From CAMASH01 sp041746635 (lineage in GTDB: Bacteria > Verrucomicrobiota > Verrucomicrobiia > Chthoniobacterales > Terrimicrobiaceae), in NCBI GenBank assembly GCA_041746635.1, contig JBGTGQ010000015.1, positions 1-64,000 on the forward strand: DNA of 64,000 nt. Direction: 5' to 3'. The position numbers and the translations under genes were made by a program. Under the pieces are notes generated by a model. It did not search any database, was not told the DNA's origin, and saw nothing but the letters and a program-made list of their open reading frames with translations. Shown here piece by piece: positions 25,408 through 32,553 of this stretch; position 1 is the stretch's first letter; every line of letters begins with the position of its first letter.

Positions 25408-25860
25408 TCAGGCCGCCTTCGCGCACTCCGGACACCGCCCAAAAAACTCCAGCGAGTGCGTCAGATCGCCGAACCCATAATGCTCCGCAATGTGAGCCTC
25501 CGTCGCCCCCAGCGGACACGGAATATCGATCACCACCACCTTCCCGCATGACGTGCAGACAATGTGATCGTAATGTTTCTTCGGATCGTGCAGTTCGTAA
25601 TAACTGCAGGCCCGTTGCAAATTCACCTTGTGCGCCAGATGCAGCCGCTCCAGCAACGTCATCAGCCGGAACACCGTGGCATAATCCGGCTTCCCCCCCC
25701 GCGCCGCCGCCATTTCCCTGATTTCCTCCAGCGAGAGCGGCCGCCCCGCCTCGAACAAAACATCCAGGATATTGCGCCGCCCCGGCGTGATCCGCAGCCC
25801 CTCCCCGCGCAAACGGTTCAGAATCGCATCCGGAGTAAAAGACCGGCCCGCATCGCTCAT
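25408..25860 (-). CDS. Fur-family metal/peroxide-responsive regulator
   Basis: 150 residues. A winged-helix domain (LRITPGRRNILDVLFEAGRPLSLEEI, DYATVFRLMTLLERLHL) is followed by the metal-binding half: YYELHDPKKHYDHIVCTSCGKVVVID and the second pair FGRCPECAKA. The two CxxC pairs form the structural zinc site of Fur, Zur and PerR. Which metal it senses is not decidable by eye; the HYDHIVCTSCG form fits Fur or Zur. It is divergent from a CbiX-like chelatase gene (117 bp), which it may regulate. Confidence 0.92.
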   Translation of the reverse strand: MSDAGRSFTPDAILNRLRGEGLRITPGRRNILDVLFEAGRPLSLEEIREMAAARGGKPDYATVFRLMTLLERLHLAHKVNLQRACSYYELHDPKKHYDHIVCTSCGKVVVIDIPCPLGATEAHIAEHYGFGDLTHSLEFFGRCPECAKAA

Positions 25861-25976
25861 GGCCTCTCACCCTAACCAGTCTCCCGCCCACCGGCAATCC
25901 CCGCCGTTCAGAAGCCATTGGAGACGCTTTCCTCATTTCCCGATGAAAAGTGCCGATTTTGCGTTATGAGTGCGCT

Positions 25977-26846
25977 ATGACAGCATTTGCATCCCAATTT
26001 TCCCGCAGCGCCCTCATCATCGTCGGCCATGGATCGACGGTGAATCCGGATTCCAGCGCGCCAACTCATGTTCACGCACGGACGATCCGGGAGCGTGGGA
26101 TTTTTGCGGAGGTGCATTCTTGTTTTTGGAAGGAGGAACCTTCGCTGCGGGAGGTTTTCCGCATGGTGGAGAGTGATCACATTTACGTGGTGCCGAATTT
26201 CATCAGCGAGGGGTATTTCACCCAAACGGTGATTCCGCGCGAACTGGAGCTCGACGGCCCGATCACGGAACGCGGGGGACGCATCCTCAAATATTGCGAG
26301 CCTGTGGGCAATCATCCGCGCATGACTGAGGCCCTGCTGCACCGCGCCCGCGAGGTCGCGCCGGGGGTGCCGCCCGCGCAGACGAGCCTCTTCATCGTCG
26401 GCCATGGCACGAACCTCAACGACAATTCCGCCCGCGCGGCCAAGGATCAAGTCGCCCGCATCGAGGCGATGGGCGAATACGCGGAGGTAATTTCGTCCTA
26501 CATGGAGGAGGCGCCGCTGATTGCGGAGTGGGACAAGCTTTCCAGCCAGCCAAATGTGGTGGTGGTGCCGTTTTTCATCGCGGATGGATTGCATAGCTAT
26601 GAAGACATTCCCGTGCTGCTGGGGTTCGAAAAAGAACCCGGCATCGCGGCGAGCCAGGCAGAGGTATTCCGGCGCAATCCCTGCGCTATGCGCGGACGCC
26701 GCCTCTACTACGCCAGCGCAATCGGCACGGAGCCGATGATGGCGGATGTGATTATTGAGCAGGCGGAGGCCTTCGAGCGCGGCCTGACCGGGGTGCCGAG
26801 CGGAAAAATGAGCGAGCCCCGCGCGCCGTTGGAGTTCACGCTTTAG
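25977..26846 (+). CDS. CbiX/SirB-like protein with two chelatase domains
   Basis: 289 residues from the ATG at 25977. Two repeats of the CbiX fold: the first has LIIVGHGSTVNPDSSAP and VVPNFISEGYFTQTVIP, the second SLFIVGHGTNLNDNSA and VVPFFIADGLHSYEDIP. The VGHG motif of each repeat carries the metal-binding histidine. Such proteins insert cobalt, iron or nickel into sirohydrochlorin. No other cobalamin or siroheme gene is nearby; regulation by the divergent Fur-family gene is plausible. The last five residues and the stop (LEFTL then TAG) come from a palindromic repeat. Confidence 0.88.
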   Translation: MTAFASQFSRSALIIVGHGSTVNPDSSAPTHVHARTIRERGIFAEVHSCFWKEEPSLREVFRMVESDHIYVVPNFISEGYFTQTVIPRELELDGPITERGGRILKYCEPVGNHPRMTEALLHRAREVAPGVPPAQTSLFIVGHGTNLNDNSARAAKDQVARIEAMGEYAEVISSYMEEAPLIAEWDKLSSQPNVVVVPFFIADGLHSYEDIPVLLGFEKEPGIAASQAEVFRRNPCAMRGRRLYYASAIGTEPMMADVIIEQAEAFERGLTGVPSGKMSEPRAPLEFTL

Positions 26847-26885
26847 CGTGTGCTTCCCGGCACAGCCTAAAGGCTGGACTCCAAC
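26828..26885. repeat. Composite REP-like element (two hairpins, outer inverted repeat)
   Basis: Outer arms GTTGGAGT (26828-26835) and ACTCCAAC (26878-26885) are perfect complements. Inside are CACGCT-TT-AGCGTG (26836-26849) and CAGCC-TAAA-GGCTG (26863-26876). The left half covers the 3' end of the CbiX gene. Single units of the same type occur at 14330 and 17652. Confidence 0.9.
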
Positions 26886-26930
26886 GTTGCGAGGCGGTCG
26901 CCTAGAGAGTATTATCGAAGGAATCCTGTG

Positions 26931-27563
26931 ATGAAAACCGCCCCTGCCATACGATTTTTCTCCGCCGTGCTTCTGGCCGTCGGCCTGAGCGTGCAGGCCG
27001 CCGCTGAACCGGCCCCTGAAAACGGACAGGTCACCAAACTCGACGGCACCAAAATGTTCGGCCTGATCGAGGTGACGGACGATTACACGCTGAAAATCAG
27101 CAGCGACTCAGGGATCCAGAAAATCCCGCTCGCGCTGCTGGGGGAGAAGGATTTTCGCAAGTATGGCTTCGGCAAGGATCGCTCGAAAGACGGACGGTTT
27201 TGGTCCGAGCGGAAGGACGCCTTGGAATCCGAAAAAACCAGCTCGCAAAATTCCGGCGACATCGAAATCCGGCTGGCCGAATTGACACTCTTCCAACCCG
27301 TGATCGCCGCCTACGAAAGCCTCAAGCCGCCGAAAGGCACCGCGACCGAAAAAGAAGCATCCGAAACCGACGTGGCCAAGGATCAGGCTAAAACGCCGGA
27401 GAAAAGCTCCAGCATGCACATGTTCAGCGGCCCCGGTTCTCTCAATATCCCCAACGCGCCCTTTGTTTCCCGACCTGCCAGCACGATCATCCAGCCGGCC
27501 GCCTCCGCCGCATCTTCGGCCCCAGGCCTGGGCACTGGCACCAGCCTGATCACGCCTCGTTAG
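26931..27563 (+). CDS. Exported protein of unknown function
   Basis: 210 residues from the ATG at 26931. A signal peptide (MKTAPAIRFFSAVLLAVGLSVQAAAE) is followed by a small beta domain, VTKLDGTKMFGLIEVTDDYT then LKISSDSGIQKIPLALLGEKDF, which resembles a short SH3-like module found in exported verrucomicrobial and planctomycete proteins. The rest is charged, then Pro, Ser and Ala-rich and probably disordered. Function unknown. Its last 4 nt overlap the convergent BioF-like gene. Confidence 0.7.
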   Translation: MKTAPAIRFFSAVLLAVGLSVQAAAEPAPENGQVTKLDGTKMFGLIEVTDDYTLKISSDSGIQKIPLALLGEKDFRKYGFGKDRSKDGRFWSERKDALESEKTSSQNSGDIEIRLAELTLFQPVIAAYESLKPPKGTATEKEASETDVAKDQAKTPEKSSSMHMFSGPGSLNIPNAPFVSRPASTIIQPAASAASSAPGLGTGTSLITPR

Positions 27564-28759
27564 TTGTAGCCCGATAAGACAGGCGATTGACACAACCGCC
27601 TTTCCAAGAATTGCCGCATCGCCGCAGCCAGTCTCTTCAAGTGATTCTTGGTGTGCTCCGCCGTCACGGTGATGCGAAGGCGCGCAGTGCCGCGGGCGAC
27701 GGTGGGATAACGGATGGCCGGGACAAAAAATCCTTCGGCCAGAAGTTCTTGGGAAACTTCCACCGCCCGCACCGCATCTCCGATCATAACAGGAAAGATG
27801 GCGCTGGGCGCTGCAACGTTTCCCAAAAGCCCGGTCAGTTCAGCGCGAACAGCATCCAACTTCCGCACCCGCTCCGCGCCTTCGGCGGAAGCCAGCAGAT
27901 CCACCCCGGCACAAGCTGCGGCGGCCACACCGGGCGGCGGTGCGGTGGAAAAAATAAAGCTCCGCGCGCTATTGATGAGAAAATCCCGCAACGCCGCGCT
28001 GCCGCACACATAGGCCCCCGCCGCACCGAGGGCTTTTCCCAACGTGCCCATTTGGACTTCGATGCGATCCGCGACTAGCAGGGCATCCGCCAACCCGCGG
28101 CCCTGTGAACCAAGAATGCCGACGCCGTGGGCTTCGTCGAGGAAAAGCCAGGCTCCAAATCGGTCCTTGAGTTCCACGATTTCCCGCAACGGCGCCAAAT
28201 CGCCATCCATGCTGTACACACTCTCGATCACCACGAGCACGCGGCCGCGGGGATATTTCTCCCTCGCCCAGCGCAGATGGCTTTCCAGTTTTTCGAGATG
28301 GTTGTGCGGAAAGACCCGCAACACCGCTCCGCTCAGGCGGGCGGCGTCGATGAGACAGGCATGGCAAAGCTTGTCGAGAATGAGGACATCGCCCTCGCCC
28401 GCCAGCGCGGGGATCACGCCAAGGGCGGCGGCATACCCACTGGAAAAGGTGAGAGCGGCGGCGGAATTTTTGAAACGGGCCAGAGCCTCCTCCAGTTTCT
28501 CGTGATGCCCATGCGTGCCGGAGATCATACGCGAGGCCCCTGCTCCGGCACCGGCTTCCGCCGCGGCAGCCTGAGCGGCTCCCACCAGTCGCGGATGGGC
28601 GGCCAGGCCGAGATAATCATTCGAAGAAAAATTCAGCAGGCGACGGCCCCCGGAAATCACCTCGGCCCCCTGGGGCGAATCCATCACCCGCAAAGAACGC
28701 CGCAGGCCTGCGGCCTCGATGCGGTGAAGGGAATTGTTAAGAAATTGATCGAAGTCCAT
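27560..28759 (-). CDS. bioF: 8-amino-7-oxononanoate synthase-like (alpha-oxoamine synthase)
   Basis: 399 residues. Fold-type I PLP enzyme with LNFSSNDYLGLAAHPRL, GAGASRMISGTHGHHEKLE, LDEAHGVGILGSQGRGL and Lys242 in QMGTLGKALGAAGAY as the Schiff-base lysine. The family condenses an amino acid with an acyl-CoA; BioF uses alanine and pimeloyl-CoA or pimeloyl-ACP in biotin synthesis, and close relatives make 2-amino-3-ketobutyrate or sphingoid bases. The SNDYLG and GTHGHHEKLE forms favour BioF. No other bio genes are in the window. Follows pdxJ on the same strand, separated by a palindromic repeat. Confidence 0.85.
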   Translation of the reverse strand: MDFDQFLNNSLHRIEAAGLRRSLRVMDSPQGAEVISGGRRLLNFSSNDYLGLAAHPRLVGAAQAAAAEAGAGAGASRMISGTHGHHEKLEEALARFKNSAAALTFSSGYAAALGVIPALAGEGDVLILDKLCHACLIDAARLSGAVLRVFPHNHLEKLESHLRWAREKYPRGRVLVVIESVYSMDGDLAPLREIVELKDRFGAWLFLDEAHGVGILGSQGRGLADALLVADRIEVQMGTLGKALGAAGAYVCGSAALRDFLINSARSFIFSTAPPPGVAAAACAGVDLLASAEGAERVRKLDAVRAELTGLLGNVAAPSAIFPVMIGDAVRAVEVSQELLAEGFFVPAIRYPTVARGTARLRITVTAEHTKNHLKRLAAAMRQFLERRLCQSPVLSGYN

Positions 28760-28765
28760 AACACG

Positions 28766-28822
28766 GTGGCATGAGCATCTTGCTCATGCGTTGTATTCGC
28801 ATCGGCAGGATGCCAATGCCAC
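28766..28822. repeat. Composite GTGGCAT/ATGCCAC element between pdxJ and bioF
   Basis: Outer arms GTGGCAT (28766-28772) and ATGCCAC (28816-28822). Inside, GCATGAGC-ATCTT-GCTCATGC forms the first hairpin, and GCATCGGCAGGATGC a shorter second one. It fills the gap from the bioF start codon (28759) to the pdxJ stop (28822-28824), touching the stop codon. Confidence 0.88.
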
Positions 28823-29559
28823 TAAACCTTATTCATCAAACGCAGCATCTCCTTCACCGCCGATCCGAGACCGCTGTAAACCGCCCGCGCAATGATGGCG
28901 TGGCCGATGTTGAGTTCGACTAGGTGGGGGATGCGCAACACCTCGCCGATGTTTTCGTAGTTGAGGCCATGGCCCGCGTTCACCTTCAGCCCGGCGGCGT
29001 GCGCGGTGTGCGCACTGTGAATCAGGCGGGAAAGTTCCTCGTCACGTTTCGCGCCGGTGGTGTTGGCGAAGGCCCCGGTGTGCAATTCCACGAATTGCGC
29101 GCCAAGGGCGGCGGCGGCGGTAATTTGTTTCTCTTCGGGATCAATGAACAGGCTCACCACGATGCCGGCGTCCTTCAAGCGGTCAATCGTGGGACGGAGC
29201 GAAGCCATCTGGCCCGCGCAATCGAGGCCGCCTTCCGTGGTCACCTCGCGGCGATTTTCCGGCACCAGGCAGACGTCTTGCGGGAGAACCTTCAAGGCGA
29301 TCTCTAGAACCTCCCCGGAGTTGCCCATTTCCAAATTGAGCTTCGTGGTGATTTTTTCCCGCAGGGCAAAAACATCGCGGTCCTGGATATGGCGGCGATC
29401 CAAACGCAGATGCGCGGTGATGCCGTGCGCGCCGGCCCGCTCGGACACCAGGGCGGCGGCGACGGCATCGGGCTCGGCATTCGGGGAGTCCGGCATTTCC
29501 CGGTAGCGGGCCTGCCGGAGCGTGGCGACGTGGTCGATATTGACGCCGAGTTTGATCAT
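28822..29559 (-). CDS. pdxJ: Pyridoxine 5'-phosphate synthase
   Basis: 245 residues. MIKLGVNIDHVATLRQARY is the family N-terminus, followed by AGAHGITAHLRLDRRHIQD, LEMGNSGEVLEIALKV, VCLVPENRREVTTEGGLD, VSLFIDPEEKQI, VELHTGAFA, HAAGLKVNAGHGLNYEN and ELNIGHAIIARAVY. PdxJ closes the pyridine ring from 1-deoxyxylulose 5-phosphate and 3-amino-2-oxopropyl phosphate, giving vitamin B6. It overlaps the upstream glycosyltransferase gene by 4 nt (ATGA). Confidence 0.98.
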   Translation of the reverse strand: MIKLGVNIDHVATLRQARYREMPDSPNAEPDAVAAALVSERAGAHGITAHLRLDRRHIQDRDVFALREKITTKLNLEMGNSGEVLEIALKVLPQDVCLVPENRREVTTEGGLDCAGQMASLRPTIDRLKDAGIVVSLFIDPEEKQITAAAALGAQFVELHTGAFANTTGAKRDEELSRLIHSAHTAHAAGLKVNAGHGLNYENIGEVLRIPHLVELNIGHAIIARAVYSGLGSAVKEMLRLMNKV

Positions 29560-30281
29560 GATGGACGCCGAGTTTGTTTTTTCGCACGCCAGGCGGCAAG
29601 AACGGCTTCGAAAAAAGCCGAGGACCCGTCACGCAGAGCGCGCACTTTGGAACCCGGCGAATCGCTCCACTCCACCGGACGTTCCACGATGCGAAGGCGC
29701 AGAGCCTCCGCCAGCGCCAGCGCTTCCACGTCGAAGCCAAATCCATCGAGAGTCAGCCGGGAAAACACCGCCTGCGCCGCTTCCCGCCGGAAGGCTTTAA
29801 AACCGCACTGCGTGTCCTTAAACGATGTCGCCCGCAGCACGCGCAGGCAGAGATTGAACAGGCGCCCGTAGAACACCCGCAGGAAGGGCTGACTGCGCGG
29901 GATGACCGTTTCGGGATGTTGCCGGCTGCCGAACACCACATCCGCGTCTTCACAATACGGCAAAAACGCATCCACAAAGCGCAGCGGCACGCTCAAATCC
30001 GCATCCATGAAAAACACCACATCGCCCTTCGCTGCCAGCATGCCGGTTTTCACCGCATAGCCCTTGCCCCGGGCCACCGGGTTGCAGATGGCACGAAAAC
30101 GTGGATCGGCCGGCGCGAAGTCCGTGGCGATTTGCGCGGTGGCGTCCGTGCTGTGCTCGACCACGATGAGCACTTCCGCATCGTGGTGGCTGGCATCCAA
30201 AAACGTCCGCACCGCCTGCAAAGTCGCAGGCAAACGTCCCGACTCATTTCGGCAGGGAATCACGAGAGAAAGGCCGGGCAT
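29556..30281 (-). CDS. Family 2 glycosyltransferase, dolichyl-phosphate-mannose-synthase-like
   Basis: 241 residues. MPGLSLVIPCRNESGRLPATLQ starts the GT-A fold; VVFFMDADLSVPLRFVD holds the DxD metal motif, and VFGSRQHPE, TSFKDTQCGFKAFRREAA and FGFDVEALALAEALR are the DPM1/GtrB motifs. It transfers a sugar to a polyprenyl phosphate at the membrane. It has no C-terminal membrane helices and is therefore closer to DPM1 than to GtrB. It may feed lipid-linked sugars to the two membrane glycosyltransferase-like proteins encoded divergently from 30.9 kb. Confidence 0.92.
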   Translation of the reverse strand: MPGLSLVIPCRNESGRLPATLQAVRTFLDASHHDAEVLIVVEHSTDATAQIATDFAPADPRFRAICNPVARGKGYAVKTGMLAAKGDVVFFMDADLSVPLRFVDAFLPYCEDADVVFGSRQHPETVIPRSQPFLRVFYGRLFNLCLRVLRATSFKDTQCGFKAFRREAAQAVFSRLTLDGFGFDVEALALAEALRLRIVERPVEWSDSPGSKVRALRDGSSAFFEAVLAAWRAKKQTRRPS

Positions 30282-30284
30282 GGA

Positions 30285-30647
30285 TCAGGGTTCGAAGGCG
30301 AGATTCAATCTGGACGCGACTTCGTGCAGACGCTTGTCGGTTGACCAAAGCCGGGTCGAAGAGAGGCGCGCAGAGGCAAGAAGCTGGAGATCGTTCCAAC
30401 CGAGTCCATGTCCATAGAGCGTATAGGATTCGATCAGATGAAGACACTCATCGAACGTTCCTTCCTCCGCCTTCGGCAAATGGCGGAGATCGACCAGCGT
30501 TTGGGAACGTCGCTTGAGATTACCGCTGGCCAGTTCACCGATGACCAGGGAATGCGTGAAGACATCCTGCCTTTCCAGCGCATGAGCCAGGGCAGGAAGA
30601 GCCTCGCGGAAATGGTCGATCCAAACCGATGTGTCCACCAAGACCAT
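30285..30647 (-). CDS. vapC: VapC toxin, PIN-domain ribonuclease
   Basis: 120 residues. MVLVDTSVWIDHFR gives the first acidic residue (Asp5), then HSLVIGELASG, GLGWNDLQLLASARL and LWSTDKRLHEVA provide the other acidic residues of the PIN active site. These enzymes cut tRNA or rRNA and are blocked by VapB. The start codon overlaps the vapB stop by one base (TGATG), showing coupling. Confidence 0.94.
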   Translation of the reverse strand: MVLVDTSVWIDHFREALPALAHALERQDVFTHSLVIGELASGNLKRRSQTLVDLRHLPKAEEGTFDECLHLIESYTLYGHGLGWNDLQLLASARLSSTRLWSTDKRLHEVASRLNLAFEP

Positions 30648-30850
30648 CAGGAGGATTTCCGGGTGCTTCTCCGCCGCGGGGCAACTTTCAGACCGGGCAT
30701 GGCTCCTCCCAGGGAAGCCAGACGGCGGGCCGATTCCCGCTGGATCAAGGCCTCCAACCCCATGCGGACGACGGCGGTTTTTGCCGTCACACCCGTTTGC
30801 CGCATGGCCTCGGCCACCAAATGGTCATCCAAGATGAGGGTGGTTTTCAT
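30647..30850 (-). CDS. vapB: VapB antitoxin, ribbon-helix-helix type
   Basis: 67 residues from the ATG at 30850-30848. MKTTLILDDHLVAEAMRQTG followed by TAKTAVVRMGLEALIQRESA is the VapB-2 ribbon-helix-helix DNA-binding pattern; the basic C-terminus (PRRRSTRKSS) should wrap VapC. A 9-bp inverted repeat immediately upstream (30851-30877) is the likely operator. Confidence 0.93.
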   Translation of the reverse strand: MKTTLILDDHLVAEAMRQTGVTAKTAVVRMGLEALIQRESARRLASLGGAMPGLKVAPRRRSTRKSS

Positions 30851-30877
30851 CCATATCAAAGTGCCTTATTGATATGG
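30851..30877. promoter_or_regulatory. Probable VapB operator
   Basis: CCATATCAA (30851-30859), 9-bp centre, TTGATATGG (30869-30877): a perfect inverted repeat abutting the vapB start codon. Its right arm also contains the ATG at 30874 of the divergent membrane protein gene, so binding there could affect both transcripts. Confidence 0.7.
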
Positions 30878-32553
30878 TGCGGTCAACGTTCAATCTCCCC
30901 GCGTTTCCGCGGCTTGCACTCGCTCGTTCGGCCCACTATTCCCATCGCGTGCGCGAACGGCTTTTAAAACTCCCCTGGGTGGAAATTGGCATATTGCTGT
31001 TGGCCGCCGTTCTCCGCACGGTCTTGCTGGACATCAAGCCGCCGCATTTCGACGAGGGGATCAACGGGTGGTTTGCCGACCAGATGCGGATCAACGGGTT
31101 TTACCATTACGACCCGACGAACTATCACGGGCCGCTCCATTTTTACGCGGTTTTCCTTTCCCAGACCCTGTTCGGACGCAACCTCTGGGCGCTGCGGCTG
31201 CCCGCCATCATTCCGGCCCTCCTTGCGGTGTGGGCCTTGCTGCGTTACCGGGAATTTTTCGGAACGACCGCTTCCCGCTGGGCGGCCGCAGCCATGGCTG
31301 TATCGCCCGCTTATGTTTTCTATGGCCGCTACTCGATTCACGAGTCGTGGATGGTTCTTTTCTCCATTCTTCTTTTGTGGGCCGTGCTGGGACTGTGGGA
31401 AAAAGGCGAACGGCGCTTCTTGGCCACTTTGGTTCTTGCCCTGACGGGAATGATACTGACCAAAGAAACGTATATTGTGCAGATCGGGTGCCTGGTTTTG
31501 GCCGGACTGGTTTTGTGGGGCTGGCAAAAACTTCTGCCTTCGCGTCCCCCGCTTCCCGTCGCGCGCCAGCTCTGGTCTTGGCGCGATTTGGGCAACTGCG
31601 TGACGCTTGGCCTGGTGGCCATTGTCTTTTTTTATTCCGGTAATTTCCTGGATTGGGCGGGCTTGAAGGGGCTCTACGAGACTTATGCCGCCTGGTTCCA
31701 CACCGGTGTGCAGGCGGGCGGGCACGAGAAAAACACCTTCCGGATTCTGGAGAAGGATTACCTGAACTATTACTGGGTGGCCATGATGGCTCGGTATGAA
31801 TGGCCGGCCCTGGCCGGACTGCTGGCCTGCGCGCGCTATATGGCTCCCTCGGACGCGCGGTTGCGCTACATCGCTATTTCCGCCGCTGGCGTGCTGATGG
31901 CGTATTCCATTATTCCTTACAAAACTCCGTGGTGTATTATTTCAATTCTCTGGCCGTTTTATTTGATCCTGGGAGCGACAATCGCGGAATGGGGAAAATT
32001 TCTGAGCGCAGAGAATCCGCAACCACCAACGCCACGGGGCAAATCACGTCCCCAGAAAGTTTCGCTCGTCCACGACGAGCTTCACGCCGCAGCCTTTATT
32101 GCCATCGTCATCAGCTTCGGAATGTCCCTGCGGCTGAATTTTTTCCATTTCACGGACGAGAAAGAACCTTACGTGTACGTGCAGACTTACCCGGAGATCG
32201 AAACGCTGACCAAGCCGCTGCTGGAAATGGCCGGAGAAGATCCGCGCAACTATCACCTGCGTGGACAAAGTGTGTTGGAGAGTTATTATCCCCTGCCTTG
32301 GATCCTCGGGGACTTCACGAACATTGGCTATTTTAACACAAAGTCGCCGCCCGGTTCGTTCGATGGCGACTTTGTTCTGGCCGAAAAAAGTGAAGCCGGG
32401 GAGATCGAGCCCAAGCTAATCGGCTCTTACTACAAACGGACCTTCCGGCTGCGGGATGCGCAGGAAGCATGCGTGGTCTATTTCCGCGAAGAGGCGTTCC
32501 GAAAATGGTTCCAAGATGCGCCGCCGGAGATAAAAACTCCATCGCCGCCATGA
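30874..32553 (+). CDS. Membrane glycosyltransferase-like protein, TIGR03663 / Agl23-associated family
   Basis: 559 residues from the ATG at 30874; a GTG at 30949, just ahead of the first helix, is an alternative start because the ATG lies in the vapB operator. The first loop PHFDEGINGWFADQMRINGF carries the Asp-Glu pair of GT39/GT83-like (GT-C) enzymes, and YDPTNYHGPLHFYAV and FYGRYSIHESWMVLF are motifs of the TIGR03663 family. About ten membrane helices follow, with a soluble C-terminal part from residue 440. It probably uses a lipid-linked sugar. Overlaps the next gene by 4 nt (ATGA). Confidence 0.82.
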   Translation: MVRSTFNLPAFPRLALARSAHYSHRVRERLLKLPWVEIGILLLAAVLRTVLLDIKPPHFDEGINGWFADQMRINGFYHYDPTNYHGPLHFYAVFLSQTLFGRNLWALRLPAIIPALLAVWALLRYREFFGTTASRWAAAAMAVSPAYVFYGRYSIHESWMVLFSILLLWAVLGLWEKGERRFLATLVLALTGMILTKETYIVQIGCLVLAGLVLWGWQKLLPSRPPLPVARQLWSWRDLGNCVTLGLVAIVFFYSGNFLDWAGLKGLYETYAAWFHTGVQAGGHEKNTFRILEKDYLNYYWVAMMARYEWPALAGLLACARYMAPSDARLRYIAISAAGVLMAYSIIPYKTPWCIISILWPFYLILGATIAEWGKFLSAENPQPPTPRGKSRPQKVSLVHDELHAAAFIAIVISFGMSLRLNFFHFTDEKEPYVYVQTYPEIETLTKPLLEMAGEDPRNYHLRGQSVLESYYPLPWILGDFTNIGYFNTKSPPGSFDGDFVLAEKSEAGEIEPKLIGSYYKRTFRLRDAQEACVVYFREEAFRKWFQDAPPEIKTPSPP

